Shown piece by piece: positions 30,372 to 43,142 of a stretch of DNA of 64,000 bases. Every line of letters starts with the position of its first letter. The first letter of the stretch is position 1. The stretch spans positions 1 to 64,000 of the forward strand of contig DATATI010000049.1 in assembly GCA_036268875.1 (NCBI GenBank), read 5' to 3'. Made by a program: the position numbers and the translations under genes. The notes under the pieces are model-generated. The model was given only the letters and a program-made list of their open reading frames with translations, searched no databases and was not told where the DNA came from. This DNA is from Polyangia bacterium (GTDB taxonomy: Bacteria; Myxococcota_A; Polyangia; Fen-1088).

Positions 30372-32350
30372 CAGTGACTCACCTTCTTTGTTTTTAGTAC
30401 CCCCACCGCTGATTTCAGCATCGCGTTCTTGCTCGTGCTCCAAAGGGTGAGGAGCTCCTCGAAGCGGGTGGTCGCTGACGCGTCGGTGATTACTCCAGTC
30501 CAACCACTGACGACCCACGGCCCGACGCGGTCACGGGGAAGCCGGCCGAGGAAGTCGACAAGGCTCATCTGGAGGGCTGGATGGGCCTTAACGAGAACGA
30601 TTAATCCAGCGACGCCGTCGGGCTGTGCGTCGAATGCGTCGCCACCGATAATGCGCGCGCAGACCGCCTCGAACACTTGACCGGCTTCAATGGGAACCAG
30701 CGCCTTCAGCGTAGGCTCCATCCCCTGCACGGACATTTTGGATCCGAGTAGTCGATCTACGACGCCGGCAAGGTGTCCGAGGGCGGACGCGCCGAAGAAG
30801 TCCTTTCGATCCTTCGCAACGAACAGATAGGGGCGGAGATCAATTTCCGCCAATGGCGGCTGGACACGAGCCCACCCCATGATCTGCGGTGAGGCGAGCC
30901 ACTCAGTAAGTACTGCGGTGTCGTTTGCCGTCTTGGCGGTCTCCACCTTCGCAGGGTCTGTCGTGCCTGCGGAATTCTTGGTAGCCGTCGCTGTCGACGC
31001 AGTCTTCGGCGCGCTCGAGGACGTCTGTGCCGGGGGCGCTGCCGCGGCCTCCAGCGCCGCGAGATCACTGCAGTGGCCATCGACCGATACAGCTGCCGTG
31101 CTCGCGATGTGGTCAAAAAGCCGAGAGACGAAGCGTTCCGCGAGCATCAGTTTCGCCAATATGGGGAGCTTCACCTCGTCGCCGAACCCCCTCGCCTCGG
31201 CGATCTGATGGCGAAGCTGCAGTGAGTTGAGGAAGCGCTTGATTTGTCGAGGATTGCCTCTTGTACCAGCCGCCAGAATCGGCCCGATCTGATCACTGAG
31301 GTTCAGCGCTGGTCCAGCCTTGTCCGCGTGCGTACCCAAGGCAGTCTGCACGGCTCCGGCATCAAGCGCGCCACTCGCCCACGGTCGCTTCAACTGCTCC
31401 CGCGCCTTGGCGACCAAGTTGTTGAACTCGGGCTCAGATTCACCGATGGCCGCTCCGATCAGCAGGAGCGTCACGTAGATCCGAGTCTCCGTTTCGCCGA
31501 GCGCTGGGATTCGGAAGGGGATTTGGATCAGCTTCTCCAAATAGTTGCGGGCGTAGTCGCGCGGTCCGGTGGTGTCCGGAAGTTCAGGGAAGTGTTTGCG
31601 GACGGCATACTCGATCATCGCTTCATCAGCAGCGACGACGAAAGCGGTGCGGGCTGTGAAGACGAACAGCCTAACCGCCTCGAGCGTCTCGATTGCCGTG
31701 TCCGGGAGACAGCGATCGAGATCGTCGATCAACACGACGAGCTGTTCGACGCCGGCCTTTTTCAAGAGTTCGTCGAATGCCTTGCGGAATTCTCTGATCT
31801 CTTCGGGAACGTTCTTGTTCTCGTCTCCAGGTTTCAGGAGCCCGCCGACGCCCTCGATCGCGGTCTTGATATTCGCCGCGGTCGCTAGTTTGGTTGGGTC
31901 CGCGAGCCACCCCTCGAGCATCCCGACGATGCCGTGGATTTGGTCGGGTGTCGGAATCCCGGTGAAGGCCGTGAGCGCGAGACCGCCGGCCTTCTTCGCT
32001 ACCTTGAGCCAGTCGATTCGGCGGAAGACGTTCTTGACCGCCTCGCCCGCCTTCGTGAGCAACGGTCGTTTCTCGACAAGGCCGGTCACGATTCCTTCGA
32101 TGAGGGCGATCTTCGCGTCCTCAAAACCCTGGAAACGCCAGCCGTTGAACTTGAGGCAGAGCACAGCTTTCTCTGCCTCCAGGCCGGCCTCGATCATTTC
32201 CAGAATGCTGGACTTTCCGGCCCCCCAGTCACCGTGGACGCCGATGGTCACCGGGTGGTCCGGCCGACCCCGGAGAAGTTTGGTGATGGTCTTCGCGATG
32301 GCCTCATTGTTGAGGAGGTCGACCTTGGTCTCGTTGTCGGTGAGGATCAT
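30371..32350 (-). CDS. qatA: QatA, KAP-family P-loop ATPase of the Qat system
   Basis: The 659-residue protein starts best at the ATG at 32350 (MILTDNETKVDLL); the frame goes 48 codons further but without typical sequence. It has Walker A GVHGDWGAGKSS, Walker B VVLIDDLDRCLP and the KAP-family core of a P-loop ATPase that often sits at membranes or senses phage. A Thr/Ala-rich linker (near TASTATATKNSAG) separates the C-terminal part. It is the first gene of qatABCD, read leftward, and a 174-base gap separates it from the divergent excisionase gene. Confidence 0.9.
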   Translation of the reverse strand: MILTDNETKVDLLNNEAIAKTITKLLRGRPDHPVTIGVHGDWGAGKSSILEMIEAGLEAEKAVLCLKFNGWRFQGFEDAKIALIEGIVTGLVEKRPLLTKAGEAVKNVFRRIDWLKVAKKAGGLALTAFTGIPTPDQIHGIVGMLEGWLADPTKLATAANIKTAIEGVGGLLKPGDENKNVPEEIREFRKAFDELLKKAGVEQLVVLIDDLDRCLPDTAIETLEAVRLFVFTARTAFVVAADEAMIEYAVRKHFPELPDTTGPRDYARNYLEKLIQIPFRIPALGETETRIYVTLLLIGAAIGESEPEFNNLVAKAREQLKRPWASGALDAGAVQTALGTHADKAGPALNLSDQIGPILAAGTRGNPRQIKRFLNSLQLRHQIAEARGFGDEVKLPILAKLMLAERFVSRLFDHIASTAAVSVDGHCSDLAALEAAAAPPAQTSSSAPKTASTATATKNSAGTTDPAKVETAKTANDTAVLTEWLASPQIMGWARVQPPLAEIDLRPYLFVAKDRKDFFGASALGHLAGVVDRLLGSKMSVQGMEPTLKALVPIEAGQVFEAVCARIIGGDAFDAQPDGVAGLIVLVKAHPALQMSLVDFLGRLPRDRVGPWVVSGWTGVITDASATTRFEELLTLWSTSKNAMLKSAVGVLKTKKVSH

Positions 32351-32524
32351 CGGTAGCGTGCCTTCCTGAAGGCGGATGAAGACGTCCGCCGCAGCACAAT
32401 ACCAGCGCGCTCCATCGTTCACGAGTCGCGCCGCACCTTCCAGCCCATCGGCCTGGCCCTTCAGCGTCCGAACTCGCCTGTCACATCCGGCCATCGCGGG
32501 GGCCTTCCTACCCGGAGGCTCGCG

Positions 32525-32773
32525 ATGACCAACACAAAGGACTTTGTAGCTGACGTCCCGGACGAACTCTGGGACGCGAACGACGTGGCCCGGTATCTGA
32601 AGGTGAGCCGCTCCTGGGTCTACCAGCGGGCGGAGTCCGGCCGGCTACCGTGCCTGCGGGTCGGGGGTCTGGTCCGGTTCGATCCCGCGACGGTGCGGGC
32701 GTTTGCCCGGGGCGAGGTGCAGCCGCCCAAGGTGCTGCCTTTTCCGACTTCTCCGTCGGGAAAAAACGGTTGA
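32525..32773 (+). CDS. Excisionase-like helix-turn-helix protein
   Basis: The 82-residue protein has one winged-helix or MerR-like DNA-binding fold: ELWDANDVARYLKVSRSWVY, then ESGRLPCLRVGGLVRFD. This is the common fold of excisionases and of the DNA-binding heads next to tyrosine integrases. It lies 84 bases before the integrase gene on the same strand, so it likely directs excision or controls int. It may also regulate the divergent qat promoter. Confidence 0.8.
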   Translation: MTNTKDFVADVPDELWDANDVARYLKVSRSWVYQRAESGRLPCLRVGGLVRFDPATVRAFARGEVQPPKVLPFPTSPSGKNG

Positions 32774-32857
32774 CTGCGTGGGGCACAGAGCGATGCTCGT
32801 CGTTGTGAAGGCCCGTGCCGGCCACGTCCTCGCCGCCCTGGAGAAGGGGAGCTAGTC

Positions 32858-34369
<1,512 letters not shown>

Positions 34370-34379
34370 GGCAGGCGAG

Positions 34380-37073
34380 TCAATGTCCTTGTTTTTTCCG
34401 GATGGGCAGCCGTACCCGGCGTATCAAAACATCCAGCAAGAACAGTCCGACGGTCCCCAAAAGGATCTCGGTGCGAACCGGCACCTGGGCGGTGCGGTGG
34501 TCGGCGCCGGGGTCCAGCACCCGCGCCGGGTCGTCCAGAATGGTCCCTCCGGTGCGGGCCGCCAGCGCCTCCAGCAAACGCGTGCCGTCGGTGCGGTCGT
34601 CGAGTGCTCGCGCCGCTTCGATGCGCGGTCGCAGCTCGCGCGCGTAGGTCAGGGCCAGGCGGCCGCTGGCCTCGGCGACGGGCAGGGTGCCTCGCCGCAG
34701 CTCGGCGGTGAGCAGCAACGCGCCGCCGGCGGGCGCGGCCAGGCCAGCGTGCGCTTCATAACGGCCAGGCGCGGTTTCGATCAGTGGCAGCTTGCGCGAC
34801 GAAGCGGTCGCCGTCGGTGAGGTGTTCACGTTGGCGTCCGCGGACGCGGCGGCGGTGACCATGGCGACGGTGCCCTGCAGGCCGCTCAAGAACTGGTCGT
34901 CGTCACCGACGGCGTCGATGGTGATGGTCAGGTTGTCGCCGCTCAGCGCCGCGACCAAAGGCAGGTGAGTGGCGGCGCGCCGGCGCATGGTGCTGCGCAC
35001 GACCTGAGCCCAGAACTTGGGGAACGCCGGCCAGCGCATCCAGTCGGCGGACCAGCGCGGCTTGATATCGCTGGTCCACGCCGCCACCTGGCCCAGGCCC
35101 ACTTGCCAGCGGGCCAAAAGGGGCGCGCCGTCGCCGGTGGTCAGCAGCAGATCGGCTTCGGGCCGCGCGCGCGTCACGGTGTATCCGCGCAGTTTGGGGG
35201 CTTCGGCCAAGGCGATGCCGTTCAGCGCTTCCGCGCGCTTGCCGGCGCGCACAGTCGTTGGCTCTTCAACGATCGAATGGCGTCCCAGCTGCGAGGTCTC
35301 GCGACTGAAGATGCGCGGGATGCTGGCCGGATCGCGGGTGTGATAAAAGCGGCCGCCGCCGCGGCTGGCGATCATCTGCAGCAGCGTTTGATCCGCGCCG
35401 TCACCGACGCCCACCGCGGAGAAGGTGATCTGCGCGTTGCTGCCTGCGTCCACCAGATCAGCGATGCCGTCGTACGCTGACTGTCCGTCGGAAAGCAGGA
35501 TGATGTGTTTCTTGCGGGCGCGCGCCGGCGTCAGCTCGTCGACCGCTTCGCGCAGGCCGGCCAAGATGTTGGTGCCGCCGCTGGCCTGGATGCGCGCGAT
35601 GTCGTCCAAGATGCGCAACCTGTTGGCGGCTTGTTGCAGGCGCACCACCGGCACGGCCTGGTTGTCGAAGACGATCACCGCGATCTGATCATTTGGCGGC
35701 ATCAGCTCGGCGGTGGCGCGGGCCGCTTCCTTGGTCAGATCCATCTTCGGACCGCTCATCGATCCAGAACGATCGATGACCAGCGCCAGGGCCAGCGTGG
35801 CTTCATCCAATTTTTCCGGCACATCCAGCCGCACCGGCAACAGCGACGCCAGGCGGCTGCCGGCATAGCCACCCGAGCCGAAGCTGCCGGGACCGCCGGC
35901 CATCAACAGACCACCACCAGCTTCGACGAAGGCATCCAGCACGGCCATGGCGCCGTCGCCCAGCGCGGTGCGCGCCACGTCGGAGATGATCACCAGATCG
36001 TATCGCTGCAGCGCCGCCGTGGTCAGACCGTCGCTCGGACCGCGCACGTCGACGGCGATCTTTTCATTTTCCAGCGCGCGCGCAAACGCCGCCACCGCGT
36101 CGGGCTGGCTGTCGACGCACAGGACGCGCGGCTCGGGCGTGGTGGCAACGGCCAGCGCGCCTTGATCGTTTTCAGGGTGGCGGTTGCGGGCGGCGGCGAG
36201 GATCTTCGCCCGGAAAATTCCGACGCCGGCTTCGTCGATGCGCGTGGTCCACGGGACGACGGTCAGGCCGGGCGCGACCTCGACGGTGCGCTCGGCGGTG
36301 GGCTTTTCGCCGCGGCCGTTCTGTTCCAGGCGCAGCCGGATCTGGTCAGCGTGATCGGACAGCAGACGGATCTGCAGATCGAACGGCGCGCGCGCGCGAA
36401 CCTCGTCCGGTGCATCAATGCGATCGACCGCCACGTCGCCGTCGCCCAGCGAATCGGGGCCAGCGCGCAAGCGCAGGACATCGATGCGCACGCCGCGGGT
36501 GGCCGCCCGCTCGGCGGCTTGCCAGGCGTCGCCGGCGGTGGGCTGTCCGTCGGAGAGCAGCAGCAGCCGCGGCAGCGCCGTCGCGTCGATCAGACCGCCG
36601 CCCAAGGTCACCGCCTTGGCGATGTCGGTGTCCAGGCTGTCTTGGCCGGCGAACCGTTGCAGCGGCGGCAAGCGCTGGCCCGCCGCACCCCATTCGCTGG
36701 CGTCCCGGGCGAAACGGACCACACGCACCGGCAGGGATCGAGTCAGGCGGCGTCGGTCGGCGACCGCTTCCACGCTGGCGATCGCCTGACGCTCGGCCTC
36801 CAGGGCCGCGTCCGACAGGCTGGCCGACACATCCGCCAGCACCACCACCGACACATCGGCGACGTCGCGCCGCAAAGACGGCTGCGCCAGACACAGCGTC
36901 ACGCCGGCCAAGATCAGCGTGCGCAGCGCCGTCTGCAGCGCCAGCTGGCCCGCCGAAAAATCGGCCAGCGAGCGCCGCCCCACCAGCCACAGCGCCGGGG
37001 CCGCCAGCAGCAGCAGCAACCACGCCGGCCGCTGCAGCGTCAGCTCGCGAAAAAAGGTGGCCAGCGCGCCCAT
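34380..37073 (-). CDS. Membrane VWA protein with two VWA-type domains
   Basis: The 897-residue protein has N-terminal membrane helices (WLLLLLAAPALWLVG and LILAGVTLCLA). A first VWA-like domain has a DxSxS-type site (LADVSASLSD). A middle glutamine-amidotransferase-like segment (VLCVDSQPDAVAAF, then AGGGLLMAGGPGSFG) and a second VWA domain with intact metal site (VIDRSGSMSG) follow. A final membrane helix (ILLGTVGLFLLDVLI) sits near the C-terminus. Proteins of this form accompany MoxR/DUF58 operons. It is the last gene of the five-gene minus-strand set at 34380-43038; the tRNA-Pro promoter overlaps its stop codon. Confidence 0.85.
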   Translation of the reverse strand: MGALATFFRELTLQRPAWLLLLLAAPALWLVGRRSLADFSAGQLALQTALRTLILAGVTLCLAQPSLRRDVADVSVVVLADVSASLSDAALEAERQAIASVEAVADRRRLTRSLPVRVVRFARDASEWGAAGQRLPPLQRFAGQDSLDTDIAKAVTLGGGLIDATALPRLLLLSDGQPTAGDAWQAAERAATRGVRIDVLRLRAGPDSLGDGDVAVDRIDAPDEVRARAPFDLQIRLLSDHADQIRLRLEQNGRGEKPTAERTVEVAPGLTVVPWTTRIDEAGVGIFRAKILAAARNRHPENDQGALAVATTPEPRVLCVDSQPDAVAAFARALENEKIAVDVRGPSDGLTTAALQRYDLVIISDVARTALGDGAMAVLDAFVEAGGGLLMAGGPGSFGSGGYAGSRLASLLPVRLDVPEKLDEATLALALVIDRSGSMSGPKMDLTKEAARATAELMPPNDQIAVIVFDNQAVPVVRLQQAANRLRILDDIARIQASGGTNILAGLREAVDELTPARARKKHIILLSDGQSAYDGIADLVDAGSNAQITFSAVGVGDGADQTLLQMIASRGGGRFYHTRDPASIPRIFSRETSQLGRHSIVEEPTTVRAGKRAEALNGIALAEAPKLRGYTVTRARPEADLLLTTGDGAPLLARWQVGLGQVAAWTSDIKPRWSADWMRWPAFPKFWAQVVRSTMRRRAATHLPLVAALSGDNLTITIDAVGDDDQFLSGLQGTVAMVTAAASADANVNTSPTATASSRKLPLIETAPGRYEAHAGLAAPAGGALLLTAELRRGTLPVAEASGRLALTYARELRPRIEAARALDDRTDGTRLLEALAARTGGTILDDPARVLDPGADHRTAQVPVRTEILLGTVGLFLLDVLIRRVRLPIRKKQGH

Positions 37074-37082
37074 GCGATCCGT

Positions 37083-39053
37083 TCAGGCCGTCCAGCGACG
37101 GTGATAGCTCGCCCACTCGAACAGGGTCAGCGCAGCGGCGGCGAGCAACGCCCAGGCCCAATACGGTCGTTGCGCCTGGCGCCGCGGCGGATCCGGCGCC
37201 GGCCACCGGCGACCGCCCAGCGTCAGTGTCGAGACCGGCGCGGTGTCCGATTCTACGGCGTCGTTCAAGTTGGCGGCGAACACCACCGGCGCAGTGGCGC
37301 GGCCGTCGCGCGTGCGGCCGTCGATGCGGTAAAAACCGACCGAGACGATCGGCAGATCCAGGCTGTCCCCGAGCGCGGTCAAGGGCCGCGATTTTCCCGT
37401 CGGGTCGGTCAAGATCAGGGTCGCCGCGCCGGCGGCGATCGGAACGTGCGCGGTCTGGCCGGTGGCCACCGCGATGGTTGGTGTCTGTTCGACACCGGCA
37501 AGAAACGACAGACCGTTGGCCAGCAGCAGTGGAAACGCCGTCCGCATCGGCAGATCCGATTGTCGCACGTCGAAGGCCAACGCCACCGCGCGCAACCCGG
37601 GACGCGTGCGCGCGACGATCAGAGGGTTCCCCAGCGCCGACGCCACCGCGGTGTCGTCGGGCGCCAGCACCAGCCGGCGCGCCTTGGCGATGTTCACGTC
37701 CGCCAGGCTGAGGTGCCGCAGCAGCGGATGGTGCGATTTGCTGTCCGAGATGATCGGCTCACTGAGGCTGCCGCGCGCGGGGAACGGGCTGCCGGCGCCG
37801 TTTGGATCGAGAAAAAGAAATCGTCCCGCCACCGGCGCCGTGGCCGGCGTGACGCCGTCGAAGATCACCACGTCATAGTCGTTCCAGGTTGCGCGCGTGC
37901 TCTCGGCGGCCTCCGCCGGGGCACGCCGCACGTCGACCGCATCGCCCAGGCTCAGCAGCGCGCCGTCGACGAACAGATCGCCGCGGCCCACGCGCAAGAC
38001 CTTCAGGCGTCGGGCGGCGGGCACCACGGCGAAGGCGCGATCGTCCAGCGCCAGATCGTCGGTGGCGCTGCCGGCGTCGGGCAACAGCGTCGCTTGCAGG
38101 CGGGTGTCGGCGGCCGGGACGTCGGGCAACAGATGACGCACGCGCTGGCCCGGCGCCAGCGTCAGGCGCAGGCGATCGATGGGGACGGCCTGTGGACCGG
38201 CGGCGATCTCCACCACCGCGGTGGTGGTGACCGGGCGGAAATTTTGCAGCACCAGCGCTGCCTCCACCGCGGTTGGATCGGCCGGCTTTCGCCGCGCGGA
38301 CAGCGACAGCAGGGCGACGTTGTTCTGACGCTTGCCGACGGCCACGAAGCGGGCGTCGATGCCGGCCAGCGACAGCCCGCCGTCGGTGGCCGCCGCGTCG
38401 TCCAAGCCGATCTGTTCCCGGGCGTCTTCCGGAAAGGCGCCATCGCTGATCAGGATCAGCGTCGGGTGCGGGCGCTCGCGCAGCACGGCGCGGGCGAAGC
38501 GCAGGGCGGCCAGCAGATCGCCCGGTTCTTCGCTGACCATCAGCGGGGCGATGGCGGCGCGCAGCCGAGCCGGGTCGTCGTCGAAGCCACTCTCCGGGCT
38601 GACGTCGGCGGCGAACGAAACCATCATCGCCCGGTCGCCGCCGCCCAGCCCATCGACGACGGCGTCGGCGGCGCGGCGCGCCCGTTCCAGGCGCGGGCCG
38701 TCTTCGTCGCGGGCGCCCATCGACGCCGAGCGATCGATCAGCACCACGATGCTGCGGCCGCGATCGTTCGCGGTGGCCGGGCGCGGATCGGCGGCCGCCA
38801 GCAACAGCAAGCCCAGGAAGGCGAGCTGCAGCAGCAACGACACCCAGCGCCGCAGCCGGCGCGCCCATCTTTCCGAACGTCGCTCGCCGCCGACAGCGGT
38901 CCACAGCGGCGCGAACGCCACCACCACCTGCCGCCGCTGTCGCTTCAGCAGATAAAGTCCAGTCAGCGCGGCGGCCCCCACCACCGCCACGCCGGCCGCG
39001 ACCCCGGCCGGAAGGCCTCCCATCACAAAGCCAGAAAGGTCGACCACCGGCAC
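37083..39053 (-). CDS. BatA-like membrane VWA protein
   Basis: The 656-residue protein has an N-terminal BatA-type membrane region (VAAGVAVVGAAALTGLYLL and LLQLAFLGLLLLAAADP), then a VWA domain with metal site LIDRSASMG, DGAFPEDAR and related strands. A second, diverged domain follows (WNDYDVVIFDGVTP), and a C-terminal helix (AWALLAAAALTLFEW). Such proteins are thought to help MoxR ATPases mature or insert other proteins. Start is GTG at 39053, 12 bases after the DUF58 gene; it ends 9 bases before the next start. Confidence 0.85.
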   Translation of the reverse strand: MPVVDLSGFVMGGLPAGVAAGVAVVGAAALTGLYLLKRQRRQVVVAFAPLWTAVGGERRSERWARRLRRWVSLLLQLAFLGLLLLAAADPRPATANDRGRSIVVLIDRSASMGARDEDGPRLERARRAADAVVDGLGGGDRAMMVSFAADVSPESGFDDDPARLRAAIAPLMVSEEPGDLLAALRFARAVLRERPHPTLILISDGAFPEDAREQIGLDDAAATDGGLSLAGIDARFVAVGKRQNNVALLSLSARRKPADPTAVEAALVLQNFRPVTTTAVVEIAAGPQAVPIDRLRLTLAPGQRVRHLLPDVPAADTRLQATLLPDAGSATDDLALDDRAFAVVPAARRLKVLRVGRGDLFVDGALLSLGDAVDVRRAPAEAAESTRATWNDYDVVIFDGVTPATAPVAGRFLFLDPNGAGSPFPARGSLSEPIISDSKSHHPLLRHLSLADVNIAKARRLVLAPDDTAVASALGNPLIVARTRPGLRAVALAFDVRQSDLPMRTAFPLLLANGLSFLAGVEQTPTIAVATGQTAHVPIAAGAATLILTDPTGKSRPLTALGDSLDLPIVSVGFYRIDGRTRDGRATAPVVFAANLNDAVESDTAPVSTLTLGGRRWPAPDPPRRQAQRPYWAWALLAAAALTLFEWASYHRRWTA

Positions 39054-39065
39054 CCGCGTCGCTCC

Positions 39066-39988
39066 TCAGCCGAGAACGCCGCCGGCGCGAAAAAGCCGCA
39101 GCACCACCTGATCGAAAGGCGTGTCGGAGGTGATGCAGAAGCAAGGGACGGCGTGCTCGCGGCAAAAGCCTTCGATACCCCGCAGCAGCGCCGTCCGCCG
39201 GCGTCGGTAGGCCTCGACCACCGCGGGCGCGATGGTCAGCTCGCGCTCTTCGCCGGTCTCCACGTCGCGGATGGTGAGCTCGCCGCGCAACGACGGGTTG
39301 GCCTCGTCGGGCGCGCTGATCTGGATGACCATCAACTCGAAGCGGTTATAGCGCAATAGATCCAGCGCCTGCCGATAGCCGGCGGGGTCGTAGAAGTCGG
39401 AGATCAAGATGACCAGACCGCGCCGCCCGCGCCGCTGCTGCCGCAAAAACGTTTTCACCGCGGTGGCCAAATCAGTGCGGCCGACCGGCGCCACGCCGTC
39501 GAGGAAACGCAAGAGCGGCAGGATGTGGCCTTTCCCGCGCGCTGGCGGCAAACCGCCCGCCAGCGTGTCGTTGATCGGGTACAGCGCCACCCGATCCAGA
39601 TTGCTGAGCCCGACGTAAGCCAACGCCGCGCCCACCTGCAGCGCGACGTCCAGCTTGCGCGGCTGGCCCATGCCCATCGAGGCGCTGGAGTCGACGAGAA
39701 CGGAGATGGAAAGATCTTCGTCCTCTTCGAACAGGCGCACCAGCAGGCGGCCGACCCGGCCGTACAGATTCCAGTCCAGGTAGCGGAGATCGTCGCCGGC
39801 GGCATAAGCGCGGTGATCAGCGAATTCGATCCCGCTGCCCACCCGCCGCGTGCGGCGATCGGCGCGGGCCAGACCGGCGAAGCGGCGCTTGACGATCACG
39901 CTCAGGGTTTCCAGCGTGCGCAAGAATCGTTCGTCGAAGCGGGCGCTGGGCGGATCGGCGACCGAGGCGGCGGTGGGAGCGGCTGCGC

Positions 39989-39992
<4 letters not shown>
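39066..39992 (-). CDS. DUF58-domain protein
   Basis: The 308-residue soluble protein has the DUF58 signature (RVGSGIEFADHRAYAAGDD, then RYLDWNLYGRVGRLLVRLFEE). A VWA-like fold follows (VLVDSSASMG with the metal-site Asp/Ser) and an LVILISDFYDP strand. DUF58 proteins act with MoxR ATPases, in ways not fully known. The ATG overlaps the moxR stop (ATGA, 39989-39992). Confidence 0.92.
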
Positions 39993-41028
<1,036 letters not shown>

Positions 41029-41032
<4 letters not shown>

Positions 41033-43038
41033 GGGCCTCCGGGGGGCGCAGTCAGGGTCGAGGCGGCGGTTGTCGGCGCGCGCGGCCGAATGAGCTGAAA
41101 ATAGCGCCGCACCAGATAACGCTGGCCGGGTGGCACAGCAGTGGCGTCCAGCGACTCTTCGATCACTGCGCCGTAATCCTGAAAGACGCGGCGATAGTCC
41201 TCGCGCGCGAAGCCGCGGGCGGCCGCCGCTTCGATCACCTGTGACCGCTTGGGGCCGGCCGCCGAGCGCACGGCCGCTTCGCGTTCGTGGCCGCGGGTGG
41301 TGCGCTGATCTTTCTGCCGGCCCAGGGCGTCGCCGCCGTTTTCATTGCCGATGCCGTCGCCGCCGGTCGCCGTCCCCGTTCCGCCCGCGCTCTGGCTGTC
41401 GCCCTGGCCTGGCTCGCTGCCGCCGGCCGACGATTCACCGGCGATCCCTTCGCCCGCCGGCTGTCCGGCGGAAGCACTGTCGCCGCTGCCATCGCCGTCG
41501 TCGCCTGGTTCATCGCCGCCGCTGGGATCGTCGCTGTTGCTGTCGCTTTCGCCTTCGTTGCCATCGCCGTCGCTTTGGCCACGCTGGCCGCCGCGACGGT
41601 TGGCGCGCGCGGCGTTCGGTTGGCCGTTGGCGGCGCGGGCGAACCGTTGTTGCTGCTGACGTTGGCGGCGCTGTTCGGGAGTGTCGCCCGGCTGACTGTC
41701 GTTGCCTCGCCGCAGGCGCTCGCGCAGTTGCTGGATGGCCTGGGAAAGCCGCTGCCGGACGCTGGCGCCGCTCGCTTGTTGTTGCATGCGCGGCAAGGTG
41801 CGGCCGCTCTGGCGCAGCTGCTGCTGGCAGGCGGCCGGGTTGTCACGGCAGGCGGTGGCGGTGTCGCGCAGGTCGCGATCAAGATGTTGCAGCCGTCGTT
41901 CGGGCGGCGCGCTGTTCTGATCGACGCCGGCGGCCAATTGACTGTTGTTGCTCGCAGACGGGCGCTGCAACCGTCGGGGTGCTTCATCATCGCCGCCGCC
42001 GCCGGCGCGGTCGCTGGCGCTGCCGGCGGAACCCGCGCCGCTGCGGTCGTCGCCGTTGCGGCCGAGCGCGGCAGCTTCGCTGGCGGCGGCTTGTTTGGCG
42101 GCGCGCTCGAACGCCTGGGCCAGGGTCTCGCGCTGGGTGGCGCCGGCGCTGGCGGCGCGCGCCGCCAGATCGGCCGCCGCTTGTTCGGTGGCGGCGCCGT
42201 CGCCAGCATTCAGTGCCTCGGCCAGCGGGCGCGTCGCCGCTGTCGCTTGCAGCGCTTCGCCAGCGACGCGCAACTGGTCGGCCAGGGCAGCGGCGTCGCG
42301 GGCGGCTTGCTCCGACTGTCGTTGCAAGGCGGCCAGACGCTCCAAGGCGGAGCCCCGATCCAGGCCGGCGCTGGTCAACGTGCGGAGCGCGTCGCCAAGT
42401 TCCTTGGCCAGCGCTGCCAGCGTCGGATCATCCAGCGCTTGCGCCGCTGCGGCCGCCGCGCGCGCCTCCTCGGTCTCGGCGTCGATGTCGCGGCTCTCCA
42501 GCAAGGCAGGTTTCGGCGTCGCCCGCGCCGCCGTCGCCGTGGCCAGCGCGTGCCCGCGATGACCGGACAGCGGGGCAAACACCGCCACCACCAGCGCCGC
42601 TGCGCCCGCCAGCAAGACCAGCGTTCCCCGCGGCCGGCGCAAGGGCGCTACCGCCGCCGGCGAAAGGCCGCCGGCTCGTTCAACAACATCGCTGATCGCC
42701 GCGAAGGAAAACGGCGTCGGCGGTTGATCGATGAACGCCAGCGCCGACAGCGCGCGATCTTCACCGGCCGCCGTTCGATCGACCTGCCGCGCGCATCGCT
42801 GCAGGGGGATGGGCCGCCCCCCAGCGATCAACGCGGCGACCACCGCCGCGCCGACGATCAAAAGGACCAGCGTCGACAGCGAACCGGTGTCGCCGCGCCA
42901 GCGAACGACGGCCAGCCACGGCGCGCCCACGGCCAGCGCCGCCGCCGCGCCCAGCACCGCGCCTTGCAAAGCCGCGAGGCCGCGCAGGCGGCGGCGCACC
43001 CGGCGCAGGATGAGCAGCAACTGGTCGCGCGGGGGCAC
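41029..43038 (-). CDS. DUF4175-like membrane protein, low-complexity middle
   Basis: The 669-residue protein has two or three N-terminal membrane helices (AVLGAAAALAVGAPWL, LVLLIVGAAVVAALIAG and VLLAGAAALVVAVFAP). A long Ala/Gln/Arg-rich helical part and a Gly/Ser/Asp low-complexity linker (about 470-570) follow. A small conserved C-terminal segment (GFAREDYRRVFQDYGAVIEE, RYLVRRYFQLIRP) ends it. That end resembles what is seen in DUF4175-type proteins of MoxR operons. It is first in the operon; the divergent M16 peptidase starts 104 bases away. The long plus-strand frames over it are shadows caused by high GC. Confidence 0.75.
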
Positions 43039-43142
43039 GGCTCGATCTTACCAGATGCTCTTGCCGCCAACCGCGGCCGCGCCCCCGTCAGAGGCACGCA
43101 TTCGTCGCCCCCCGCCCGCTTCTGGTAATCTCAGACGCCGGC

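Noticed and set aside
30519-32494. Longer qatA start at 32494
   Set aside because: The added 48 residues are Cys/Arg-rich and atypical; ATG at 32350 begins the family-like sequence.
35505-39359. A 1284-codon plus-strand frame over the VWA genes
   Set aside because: Gln/Arg/His-rich antisense of two well-supported minus-strand genes; typical high-GC shadow.
41287-43128. Plus-strand frames of over 500 codons across the DUF4175-like gene
   Set aside because: Composition is antisense to Ala/Gln-rich coding; no start site or domain.
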